Positions 25,440 through 33,328 of a stretch of DNA of 64,000 bases are shown in pieces. The DNA is from CADEED01 sp041395625 (lineage in GTDB: Bacteria; Pseudomonadota; Gammaproteobacteria; Steroidobacterales; Steroidobacteraceae): assembly GCA_041395625.1 (NCBI GenBank), contig JAWLAE010000008.1, positions 1 through 64,000 of the forward strand, in the 5' to 3' direction. Under the pieces are notes generated by a model. It saw only the letters and a list, made by a program, of their open reading frames with translations, was not told the origin of the DNA and made no database searches. Position 1 is the first letter of the stretch. Each line of letters opens with the position of its first letter. The translations under genes were made by a program, and so were the position numbers.

Positions 25440-28400
25440 TCAGAAAGCTTCGGCTGCGGTGGTCGAATCATCACGCTCAGCGCTGAGACGCCGCAGCGCG
25501 GGCCTGCCAAAGCGTTCCAGCAGAGTCGGCGTGACCACGGCATCCAGCACGGTTGCAGTCAGCAGGCCACCAAAGATCGTCACGGCCACGGGGTGCAGTA
25601 TTTCCTTGCCAGGCTGATCGCCGCCGATCATCAATGGCACGAGCGCGATGCCGGCCGACACGGCGGTCATCAGCACGGGCGTCATGCGCTCGAGACAGGC
25701 GCGACGGATCGTTGCGCGATCGAATGGCAGGCCATCACGCAGCACCAGATTGAGCGTGTGACTGATCTTCAGAATGCCGTTGCGAGCGGTGATGCCCGTG
25801 AGTGTGATGAAGCCGACCATCGCGGCGATCGATAGATCGAGCCCCGTGATCCACAACGCCGCCACCGAGCCGACGAGTGCCAGCGGTACGTTGCCCATCA
25901 CGATGAGTGCCAGCGCTGCCGAGCGATAGCGGGTGTACAGCACCAGGAAGATGAGCGCGAGCGACACTAACGACAGGCCCGCGATACGCTGTGCGGCCTC
26001 CTGTTGTGCCTGGAACTGGCCCTCGATGCGCAGCCCGTAGCCCGAGGGCAGTTGTAAGCCGGCGAGTCGGCGCCGCATCTCGCCGACCACCCGATCGGCG
26101 CCCGCGCCCTCGATGTTGCCCGAGATCACGATCCGTCGGCGACCATCCTCGCGCTGGATCGCATTCGGGCCGTCGGCCTCCTCGATGCTGGCGAGATTGC
26201 CGAGCGGCACGGAACCGCGCGCGGTGTCGATCGGAATATCACGCAGCCCCGCCAGGCTACGCGTCTCCTCCGGCATGCGGATCGTTACCGCATAGCGCCG
26301 CAGGCCATCGATGACCTCGGCCACCTGCTCGCCGCCCGACAACAAATCGACTTTCGCGGCCACCTGCGCCGGCGTGATGCCGTAAAAGCGCGCGGCATCC
26401 TCATCAACCCGCACGTGTATCTCCGGTGCGCGCACCTGCCGCTCGACCCGCAAATCGACCAGGCCGGGCGTACTCGCCAACAGCTGCTCGGACTGCGCCG
26501 CGAGCGGGCGCAGTGTGTCGAGATCCGCTCCGGATATCTTCACCACGAGCTGCGCCTGCACACCGGACAGCAGATGATCGAGCCGGTGGCTGATCGGCTG
26601 GCCGAATGACACCGACCCCGGCAACGGCGCCAGTCGACGGCGGATATCGGCCAGTACGACCGCCCGGTCGCGCTCGGCCAACTGCAGATTGACGTCGATC
26701 TCGTTCATGTGCACGCCCTCGGCGTGCTCGTCCAGCTCCGCGCGACCCGTTCGGCGACTGACCGAGACAACCTCAGGCACTTGCCTGATCAGTCGTTCCG
26801 CTACTGCACCCAGTCGTTCGGAATCGGCCATGGCAATACCCGGCGTGAACGCCAGCGACACTAACAACGTGCCCTCGTTGAAGGCTGGCAGGAAACTCTT
26901 GGGCAAGCGCCAGGCACCGAACGCCGCGAGTGCCACGGCTGCTACGGCCAGCGACAGAACGAGCGCCCGCCGCGGCAAAGCATGGTCCAGCAAGTGCGAA
27001 TACCAGCCCTGCAGCCGGCGCACCAAGGCACTGTCTGGCTCATCCAGCCGCTTGAGCGATGGCAGCAGGTAGTAGCACAGCACGGGCGTCAGCGTGACGG
27101 ACACGACGAGGCTCGCCAGGATCGACACGACATAGGCGAGGCCGAGCGGCACGAACAACTGCCCTTCGATGCCGCTCAGGGCGAACAGCGGTACGAACAC
27201 CAGGACAATAATGATCGTGGCGTAGAAGATGCCGGAGCGCACTTCGTGGCTGGCCTCGGCCACCAGTGCCAGCAGCGGCCGTGGTATCGCACGCGTGCGA
27301 TTCTCGCGCAGACGGCGAAAGATGTTCTCGACGCCGACGACGGCGTCATCGACCAGTTCGCCGATCGCAATCGCGATCCCGCCAAGGGTCATCGTATTGA
27401 TCGACAGATCGAACAGCCGGAAGACGATGGCGGTAACGAGCACCGACATCGGAATCGCCAGCAGCGAGATCAGCGTGGTGCGCGTGTTCATCAGGAACAG
27501 GAACAGCACGATGCCGACTATCACCAGCGCCTCGAGCAGCACGGTCACGACGTTGTTGATCGAGTTCTCGATGAAGGTCGCCTGCCGGAACTGCACTTGC
27601 AGAGTCGAGATCGCAGGCGGCAATGTCGCCCGCGCCGCCGCGAGCGACGCCTCGATCTCGTTGGTCAGGCGAACCGTATCGACGCCCGGCTGCTTCTGCA
27701 CACCGAGTACCACGGCGGGCTCGCCGTCGAACCCGGCGCTACCGCGGCGCGGTCGTGCCGCATAGCCAACCTCGGCGACGGCACCGAGGAGAATCGGCGC
27801 GCCAGCACGCGTTGCCACGACTAGCCCTGCCAGGGCCTCGGGGTCGCGCTCACGGCCGAGCGTACGCACCACGAACTCCTGTGCCCGCTCGTCGAGGAAA
27901 CCGCCGCCGGCATTCGAGGAAAAGCCGCGTACCGCCGCTTCGATCTCCTCGAGCGTGACGTCGAGCTGCCGCATCCGCGCAGGATCCGGCGCAACGCGAT
28001 ACTCGCGTACCAGTCCGCCGATCGGAATCACTTGCGCAACACCGGGAATCGCCAACAGCCGCGGCCGCAGATCGAACTCGGCCACCTCCCGCAATGCCAT
28101 GGGCTCACCGCCGGCCACGGCAATCAGCATGATCTCACCCATGATGGATGTGATCGGACCGATCGACGGACGGATGCCGTCTGGCATCTGGCTCGCTGCG
28201 GCGCTCAAGCGCTCGGCCACCTGCTGGCGCGCGCGGTAGATCTCGGCGCCCCACTCGAACTCCACATAGATGAACGACAGTCCAAGACTCGAGGTCGAGC
28301 GCACGCGGACGACGCCCGGCAAACCCTGCATCGCGGTCTCGAGCGGCAAAGTCACCAACTGCTCGACTTCTTCCGGGGCGAGCCCGTGCGACTCGGTCTG

Positions 28401-28547
28401 GATCGTCACGGTCGGTCGATTGAGGTCGGGGAGCACGTCGATTGGGAGCCGCGGCACTGTCCACAGACCCACGAGGATCAGGAGTACCGCGCCCGCCAGG
28501 ACGAACACCCGGTAGCGCAGGCTGGCGGTAACGATCTGGTTGAACAT
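25440..28547 (-). CDS. Heavy-metal efflux RND pump (CzcA/CusA family)
   Basis: The 1035-residue inner membrane proton antiporter has the RND layout: TM1, large periplasmic loop, TM2-6, TM7, second loop, TM8-12. The N-terminus FNQIVTASLRYRVFVLAGAV and the LPIDVLPDLNRPTV motif are classic HME. The TM4 region reads GGIAIAIGELVDDAVVGVEN, which keeps the proton-relay Asp/Glu residues but differs from textbook CzcA (zinc/cobalt) and CusA (copper/silver) versions, so metal specificity cannot be called. It functions with the periplasmic adaptor 14 bases upstream and the CzcC-like protein downstream. No MerR or two-component regulator is next to the operon. Confidence 0.94.
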   Translation of the reverse strand: MFNQIVTASLRYRVFVLAGAVLLILVGLWTVPRLPIDVLPDLNRPTVTIQTESHGLAPEEVEQLVTLPLETAMQGLPGVVRVRSTSSLGLSFIYVEFEWGAEIYRARQQVAERLSAAASQMPDGIRPSIGPITSIMGEIMLIAVAGGEPMALREVAEFDLRPRLLAIPGVAQVIPIGGLVREYRVAPDPARMRQLDVTLEEIEAAVRGFSSNAGGGFLDERAQEFVVRTLGRERDPEALAGLVVATRAGAPILLGAVAEVGYAARPRRGSAGFDGEPAVVLGVQKQPGVDTVRLTNEIEASLAAARATLPPAISTLQVQFRQATFIENSINNVVTVLLEALVIVGIVLFLFLMNTRTTLISLLAIPMSVLVTAIVFRLFDLSINTMTLGGIAIAIGELVDDAVVGVENIFRRLRENRTRAIPRPLLALVAEASHEVRSGIFYATIIIVLVFVPLFALSGIEGQLFVPLGLAYVVSILASLVVSVTLTPVLCYYLLPSLKRLDEPDSALVRRLQGWYSHLLDHALPRRALVLSLAVAAVALAAFGAWRLPKSFLPAFNEGTLLVSLAFTPGIAMADSERLGAVAERLIRQVPEVVSVSRRTGRAELDEHAEGVHMNEIDVNLQLAERDRAVVLADIRRRLAPLPGSVSFGQPISHRLDHLLSGVQAQLVVKISGADLDTLRPLAAQSEQLLASTPGLVDLRVERQVRAPEIHVRVDEDAARFYGITPAQVAAKVDLLSGGEQVAEVIDGLRRYAVTIRMPEETRSLAGLRDIPIDTARGSVPLGNLASIEEADGPNAIQREDGRRRIVISGNIEGAGADRVVGEMRRRLAGLQLPSGYGLRIEGQFQAQQEAAQRIAGLSLVSLALIFLVLYTRYRSAALALIVMGNVPLALVGSVAALWITGLDLSIAAMVGFITLTGITARNGILKISHTLNLVLRDGLPFDRATIRRACLERMTPVLMTAVSAGIALVPLMIGGDQPGKEILHPVAVTIFGGLLTATVLDAVVTPTLLERFGRPALRRLSAERDDSTTAAEAF

Positions 28548-28561
28548 CGGTTCGCGCTCGC

Positions 28562-30265
28562 TCAGCGGATCTGCGTGAGCAATGCGGCGCCGCCGGTGAC
28601 CACCCGAGCATCCGCCTCGAGGCCGGCGAGCACCGCGATGCGGCCCGCGCTGATGGGTCGCACGCGGACGGTGCGCGGCATGAAGCGCTCGGCCGCGATC
28701 TTCTCGTAGACGATCCGATCGCCTTGCGGCGTGCGCACTAACGATTCGACCGGCACCGCCAGGCCCGGAGCGGTCAGTGCCCGCTCGAGAAACACCACTA
28801 CGGGCGTACCCACATTGAGCCCTGGCGCAACGTCGGCGAGATCGAGCCGCACCGGCACGGCACCGCCCTGCAACTGTGTGCCAATCCCGACGAGCCGCGC
28901 CGCCAGGGACTTGCCATTGGGCAGCGCAACGCTCGCCGCGGTTATCTCACTGCCAGCCACCGACTGGAACGCCAGCGCTTCGACCGACAAACGGGCCGGA
29001 TCGATGATCGTCAGCAAGGTCTCGCCAGGCGCCGCAATAACGCCGGGGGAGGTCTCGATCGAGGCGATGACGCCGTCGAGCGGCGCACTGAGCAGTTCGC
29101 CTCCGCCGGCCGAGCCCTGCAACGCGGCGCGCTGCGCCACCAGGCTGCGCACCGTGGAGCGCGCCGCGTCTACTTCGGCACGCGAGACGACGCCCGGCAG
29201 ACCTTCCAGACGTGCCAGCTCGGCGCGCGCCTGCACCAGCTCCGCTGCGACGCGTGCGGCCTCCGCGGCGGTGCTCGCGCGCTCGCCGCCCGAGCCGCTG
29301 GGTGTCAGTCGAAGCAAAGGCTGGCCGCGCTTGACGCGCGCGCCCAGCACCGGCCAGTCACTCGCAATGCCGGCGACTCGCCCGCCCTGCAAGGTCTGCA
29401 ACGCAGCGCTGGCGCGCGGATCGCCGACTACTTCGCCCGCCAATCGCACCACGACCGGCTGCGAACCGGCAGCAGCCCGCTGCGTGCGCAGTTCCAGAAT
29501 GCGCTGCGTCGCCTTCGGCACGAACAGACTGCCGTCCGCCAGCCGTGCGGGGCGGCTGCCATCGCCGACCGCGACGGCGGCCGGCGCCTCCTCCTCGGCA
29601 TGATCATGGCCTTCGTGCGCCGGCGTCGTGGTCGACGACAGCGCGACTAGCGCCGCGGCGGTGATCACGGCCACTGCGCCCGGACGCATTGCGCTCGGCG
29701 TGCGCCGCGCATGCAGCGCACGCCGGACTAGCCATGTCAAACCGCCTAACAACAGCGCGCCGAGCACCCACCACACAGCGCTGGCGGCGCCCGGCCACTG
29801 CTCGCCTGCGGCGTCGGCATTGGACACCGGAATCTCGAGTGTGCCACCCAATAAATCGTCCCCGAGCGGCGCGCTCACGACCAGCGTCAACGCGACCGCA
29901 CTGCCCGGCGGCAGCGGTGTGATATCCACGCGATACAGACCCGGCGATTCCTCGACCGCTGCACCGGCGGCAGTATCGTCGACGCTCAGTGACAACGTGG
30001 CACCCGGCACCGGCTCGTTAGTCTCGAAGCGATCGAGATAGATGTCGAGATGATCGCCGTGCGATTGGATCAGCGCCTCGTACAGCTCGGACGTGAGCTC
30101 GACCACGGCGCGCGAGCCGCCGTCGGTCGGCAGCATCGCCGCGGCCGCCGGTTCCTCGGCATGATCGTGGTCTTCGTGGGCGAGAGCACGCGGCTCGGCC
30201 GCCAGCAGCAACACGGCCAGCAGCGACGCGGACAGGGCGGAAACAGAACGTATTTTGCGGAACAT
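28562..30265 (-). CDS. RND periplasmic adaptor (CzcB-like) with long His-rich membrane N-terminal extension
   Basis: The 567-residue protein is longer than usual adaptors (about 350-420). Residues 1-200 hold a signal peptide, a His cluster HEDHDHAEE near 30-38, a beta-sandwich-like domain and a membrane helix (about 160-178, VWWVLGALLLGGLTWLV). A second hydrophobic segment (about 195-212) is followed by another His cluster (HEGHDHAEEE, about 218-227). The adaptor proper starts at about 240 with the lipoyl, hairpin and beta-barrel domains and the typical VPVESLVRTPQGDRIVY near the end. GAGG precedes the ATG. The His clusters could capture periplasmic metal ions for the pump. Confidence 0.88.
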   Translation of the reverse strand: MFRKIRSVSALSASLLAVLLLAAEPRALAHEDHDHAEEPAAAAMLPTDGGSRAVVELTSELYEALIQSHGDHLDIYLDRFETNEPVPGATLSLSVDDTAAGAAVEESPGLYRVDITPLPPGSAVALTLVVSAPLGDDLLGGTLEIPVSNADAAGEQWPGAASAVWWVLGALLLGGLTWLVRRALHARRTPSAMRPGAVAVITAAALVALSSTTTPAHEGHDHAEEEAPAAVAVGDGSRPARLADGSLFVPKATQRILELRTQRAAAGSQPVVVRLAGEVVGDPRASAALQTLQGGRVAGIASDWPVLGARVKRGQPLLRLTPSGSGGERASTAAEAARVAAELVQARAELARLEGLPGVVSRAEVDAARSTVRSLVAQRAALQGSAGGGELLSAPLDGVIASIETSPGVIAAPGETLLTIIDPARLSVEALAFQSVAGSEITAASVALPNGKSLAARLVGIGTQLQGGAVPVRLDLADVAPGLNVGTPVVVFLERALTAPGLAVPVESLVRTPQGDRIVYEKIAAERFMPRTVRVRPISAGRIAVLAGLEADARVVTGGAALLTQIR

Positions 30266-30337
30266 GACGACCTCGAACGCAACGACTCATGACGGCGCTC
30301 CACAGAGTGAAGCGCACGATGGGTGGCGTGCGGGTCG

Positions 30338-30772
30338 TTAGATCAGCAGACGGGCCGAGTAGCCCGGTATCGCGTCAGCGAGCCGCGGTCTCGACTCCCG
30401 GCCGTAGACCGGAAGAGTCTGCGCGGAATGCAGGTCAGCCGCAGCTGTTGCTGCCAGCCAGTCCCAGGGCAGATAACTGCAGGTACCAAGTGCTGGCGTT
30501 GTATCGAGCGGCACGAACGACTGCGCTGAGGCAGCGTCGGCCGCGGCGATCATCCGAGCCTGGTCGGATTCGGCGGTATCGCCCACACAATGGGCCGCTG
30601 GCGTGCCGGCATGCGCACAGGGCGCCGCGGCGTTCGCGACATGCGCCGCCATCCCCTCGTGCAGGCACCAATCCAGGGTCTGGGCGATACCCTGTGACGA
30701 AACGGCAGCCAGCGCCAGCAGCACGCAGAGCTGCGGGCAGCGACGGGCGGCTTGGCGAATACGGGACAGCAC
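30338..30772 (-). CDS. Small exported Cys/His-containing protein heading the efflux operon (144 aa)
   Basis: Begins with GTG 30772 preceded by AGGA. A signal peptide ends near GIA-Q (residue 30). The mature protein has Cys/His in WCLHEGMAAHV, CAHAGTPAAHC and CSYLPWDW, plausible metal ligands. The position, 72 bases upstream of the adaptor gene on the same strand, suggests a CzcI-like accessory or regulatory protein, but I cannot confirm homology. The only regulatory-looking protein at the head of this metal operon. Confidence 0.6.
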   Translation of the reverse strand: MLSRIRQAARRCPQLCVLLALAAVSSQGIAQTLDWCLHEGMAAHVANAAAPCAHAGTPAAHCVGDTAESDQARMIAAADAASAQSFVPLDTTPALGTCSYLPWDWLAATAAADLHSAQTLPVYGRESRPRLADAIPGYSARLLI

Positions 30773-31008
30773 GACGGAATCCTAGTGCAGTTGCTTGTCA
30801 GAGTCACGTCTCCCATAGCAGCCGGTGCTCGTGGCGTGGATTTCTGGGACGCCGGTCGCGATCGAGGGGCCAGCCGAGCGCGGGGCTACCCCGCTTCACA
30901 TATGGGCGTCTTTGAATCGCGACGCCGCTGGTCACAGTTCTCGTATTTGATTTTGTGCGGCGCGCGACACTTGCACACTCGTTGCCAGTACGCATACATT
31001 CGACCGCA
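30773..31008. other. Divergent intergenic region between the efflux operon and the riboswitch
   Basis: No gene is supported. The riboswitch promoter may be TTGCAC (30971-30976) and TACATT (30995-31000) with an 18-base spacer; the predicted transcription start near 31007 would begin right at the aptamer. The efflux operon promoter should lie in the first 100 bases, but no metal-responsive operator (MerR-type dyad between spaced hexamers) was recognised. Confidence 0.4.
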
Positions 31009-31097
31009 ACCAGGGCATACCCGTCGAAAGACGGGGACGCAAAGCCTCCGGTCTAACAGCGCGGGATTCCGTGCTCAGGATAGCGGGGCTGCCGGAC
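31009..31097 (+). ncRNA. Cyclic-di-GMP-I riboswitch (GEMM-I)
   Basis: The aptamer matches the Vibrio Vc2-type GEMM-I element closely. It has AGGGCATACC, then a stem CCGTC-GAAA-GACGG with the GNRA tetraloop, the invariant GGGACGCAAAGCCTCCGG, a variable P3 arm (GCGCGGGATTCCGTGC), and ATAGCGGGGCTGCC, which holds the tetraloop receptor and the C that pairs with the ligand guanine. It sits about 105 bases upstream of the lipoprotein start on the same strand. The leader holds further hairpins, and TGCCC (from 31170) can pair with GGGCA of the ribosome binding site region (to 31200), so control may be translational. Whether c-di-GMP turns expression on or off cannot be read from this. Confidence 0.92.
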
Positions 31098-31201
31098 GAA
31101 AAGTCCGCAATTCATCGGTCGCGCACTAGTTGTTAGTGCAGCCAGATGAGTACCGTTCGCTCAACCGAGCGCACTGCCCTGACCAGTGATGGAAGGGGCA
31201 T

Positions 31202-31918
31202 ATGCGGCGAGCAAATCGACTCTTGCGTACCGGTGCGGCGCTGTTCGCGCCGCTGCTGTTGACGACTGCCTGCGGGTGGGACGAAACCAAAGTTTCGATC
31301 AGCACCACCGGCGATGTGGTCGTCGAGGCAATCGAGCAGCCGGACAATGCCGCGGCCATCACCAACAAAGCGCCGATCGTCGCTGGCACGCCCTCCGGCT
31401 ACGCGCCGATCGATGAACCCTATGACTTCGTGCCGGTCGCCGCAGACCCTGACGGACACAAGGTCGAGTTCTCGATCAACAACAAACCGCAGTGGGCATC
31501 GTTCGACAAGAACACCGGACGACTGTCCGGCACGCCACGCAGCACCGACGCCGGCCTCTACCGTGACATCATCGTCGCGGCAACCGACGGCCGGACGAGC
31601 AGTACGCTGCAGCCGTTTGCCATTGGCGTCGGCAAACAATTCGAAGACATGGGTGGCATCGGCCAAGCCCAGCTCAGCTGGTCGCGGCCGACGCAGAACA
31701 CCGACGGCACACCGATCGCCAATCTGGCGGGCTATCGCATCTACTTCGGTCGGGATCCCAACGCGCTCACGAACACGGCCTTGGTGACGAGCCCCGAGAA
31801 GACCAGCTACCAGGTGACCGGGCTCGGGCGAGGCATGTGGTACTTCGCGGTCACGTCACTGAGCAGCACGGGCGTCGAGAGCGACCTGTCACAAATCGGT
31901 TCCAAGCAGATCAGCTAG
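31202..31918 (+). CDS. c-di-GMP riboswitch-controlled lipoprotein with Ig-like and FN3 domains
   Basis: The 238-residue protein has a lipoprotein signal (LFAPLLLTTACG, lipid Cys at about 24). A putative Ig (cadherin-like, He_PIG) domain spans about 55-140 (IVAGTPSGYAPIDEPYDF to QPFAIGV, with WASFDKNTGRLSGTP), and a fibronectin type III domain about 150-238 (AQLSWSRPTQNTDGTPI to YFAVTSLSSTGVESDLS). GAAGGGG precedes the ATG. Such proteins are usually surface adhesins or matrix components; GEMM-I control fits a biofilm or surface-attachment role. A 14-bp tandem repeat covers the stop codon. Function is inferred from domains only. Confidence 0.88.
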   Translation: MRRANRLLRTGAALFAPLLLTTACGWDETKVSISTTGDVVVEAIEQPDNAAAITNKAPIVAGTPSGYAPIDEPYDFVPVAADPDGHKVEFSINNKPQWASFDKNTGRLSGTPRSTDAGLYRDIIVAATDGRTSSTLQPFAIGVGKQFEDMGGIGQAQLSWSRPTQNTDGTPIANLAGYRIYFGRDPNALTNTALVTSPEKTSYQVTGLGRGMWYFAVTSLSSTGVESDLSQIGSKQIS

Positions 31919-31944
31919 GGCAGATCAGCTAGGGCAGATCAGCT
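31907..31944 (+). repeat. 14-bp tandem repeat across a stop codon (2.7 copies)
   Basis: CAGATCAGCTAGGG occurs at 31907-31920 and 31921-31934, followed by a partial third copy CAGATCAGCT at 31935-31944. The first copy contains the final codons and TAG stop of the lipoprotein gene; the second repeats the same stop. It looks like a slippage or duplication of the gene end. No coding consequence, since the first stop terminates translation. Confidence 0.95.
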
Positions 31945-31966
31945 GACGAGCCGCTCCGTCGGCTCC

Positions 31967-33328
31967 TCAATCGTCGGAGATATTGCGGAAGTCCACGCCG
32001 AGCGAGCGCAGCTTGCGATAGAGGTGCGTGCGCTCCATCCCGACCCGCTTGGCGAGCTGGCCAACCTTGCCGTTGCACAGCAATAGTTGCTGCTGCAGGT
32101 AAGCGCGCTCGAAATGCTCGCGTGCCTCCCGCAATGGCAGCGCCAGCAGATCCTGCTTCACGAGCGGCTCGTCCTGCGGCGATTGCAGCGACAGCTCACG
32201 CTCGATCTCCTCGAGCCGGATCTCCTCCTGGCCACCCTGCACCAGCAGTCGCTGCACCAGATTCTTGAGCTCACGGATATTGTCGGGCCACGGATAATTG
32301 CGCAGCCGATTTTGCGCCGCGATACCGAAGCGTCGGAAGGTCAGGCCATCCGCATCGACCAGCCGATCGACATAGTGACGCAGCAGCTCCGGCACGTCCT
32401 CGGCGTAGTCACGCAGCGGCGGGATGCGCACGATCAGGGTGTTGAGATGCGACAGGAGATCGCGCCGAAATGATTCACCGATCGCCTCGATGCCGGGCCT
32501 GGCGGAAGATAGCAGGCGCGCACGGATCAGTATCGGGGACCGGCCGCCGAGACGCATGAAATGCCCCGTCTCCAACGCACCGACGAGCGATCGCTGTACG
32601 CTGGCGGGGAGATCTTCAATCTCGCTGACGAACAGGCTGCCGTCACCGGCCTGCTCGAGCAGGCCGGGCGTCGTCTGGCCATCACGCTCGACACCGAACA
32701 ACTGGGCCTCCGCCGTATCCTCGCGCAGCGTACTCGAGATCAAGGGAACGAAGGGCTGCTGCGCGCGCGGACTGGCCTCATGCAGATAACGGGCGAATGC
32801 TTCCCGGCCAGTGCCTGCCTCACCCACCAGCAGCACCGGCGAATCGTTGTGCGCCAGTTGCGTGAGCTCGGCGCGCAACTGCTGCATCAGCTTGCTGCGG
32901 CCGATCGGGATGCTGGCCGAGGATGCTAACAACTTGCCCGTGTGCCGGCGGCGCTTGCCGGCATCGAGCGCGCGCTCGACCGTGCGCAGCAGCTTCTGCA
33001 GCGACAAGGGTTTCTCGACGAAATCGAAGGCGCCGAGACGCGTGGCCTCGACGGCGGTATCGACCGTGCCGTGCCCCGACATCATGACGACGGGACAGCT
33101 GGCGCCCGCGCCGCTCGCCGACCACTCCCGCAGCAGCGTGATGCCGTCGGTATCTGGCATCCAGATATCGAGCAGCACGAGATCGGGAATCTGGCGCGCG
33201 CGCGAGGCGCGTGCCTGACTGGCGTCGGCGGCCACGTCGACCGCATAGCCCTCCTCCGACAGGATCTCCTTCAGGAGTCCGCGAATATCGGCTTCGTCGT
33301 CCACCACCAGTATGTGTGCTGCGGTCAT
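31967..33328 (-). CDS. ntrX: NtrX-like response regulator with AAA+ domain lacking GAFTGA
   Basis: The 453-residue protein starts at ATG 33328, preceded by GGAGGGAAAGG. The receiver domain has the acidic pocket VVDDE and phospho-acceptor Asp54 (VLLDIWMPDTDG), MSGHG and the conserved Lys (VEKP). The AAA+ domain has GEAGTGREAF in place of GExGTGKE. The GAFTGA loop that contacts sigma-54 is absent: the corresponding stretch reads LFGVERDGQTTPGLLEQAGDG. A Fis-type helix-turn-helix ends the protein (GQLAKRVGMERTHLYRKLRSLG). It pairs with the NtrY-like kinase gene (4-base overlap). It probably does not activate sigma-54 in the usual way and may be a direct activator or repressor. Confidence 0.9.
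   Translation of the reverse strand: MTAAHILVVDDEADIRGLLKEILSEEGYAVDVAADASQARASRARQIPDLVLLDIWMPDTDGITLLREWSASGAGASCPVVMMSGHGTVDTAVEATRLGAFDFVEKPLSLQKLLRTVERALDAGKRRRHTGKLLASSASIPIGRSKLMQQLRAELTQLAHNDSPVLLVGEAGTGREAFARYLHEASPRAQQPFVPLISSTLREDTAEAQLFGVERDGQTTPGLLEQAGDGSLFVSEIEDLPASVQRSLVGALETGHFMRLGGRSPILIRARLLSSARPGIEAIGESFRRDLLSHLNTLIVRIPPLRDYAEDVPELLRHYVDRLVDADGLTFRRFGIAAQNRLRNYPWPDNIRELKNLVQRLLVQGGQEEIRLEEIERELSLQSPQDEPLVKQDLLALPLREAREHFERAYLQQQLLLCNGKVGQLAKRVGMERTHLYRKLRSLGVDFRNISDD

Noticed and set aside
24939..25835. 298-codon plus-strand ORF over the efflux genes
   Set aside because: Antisense to the outer membrane factor, His-rich protein and RND pump.
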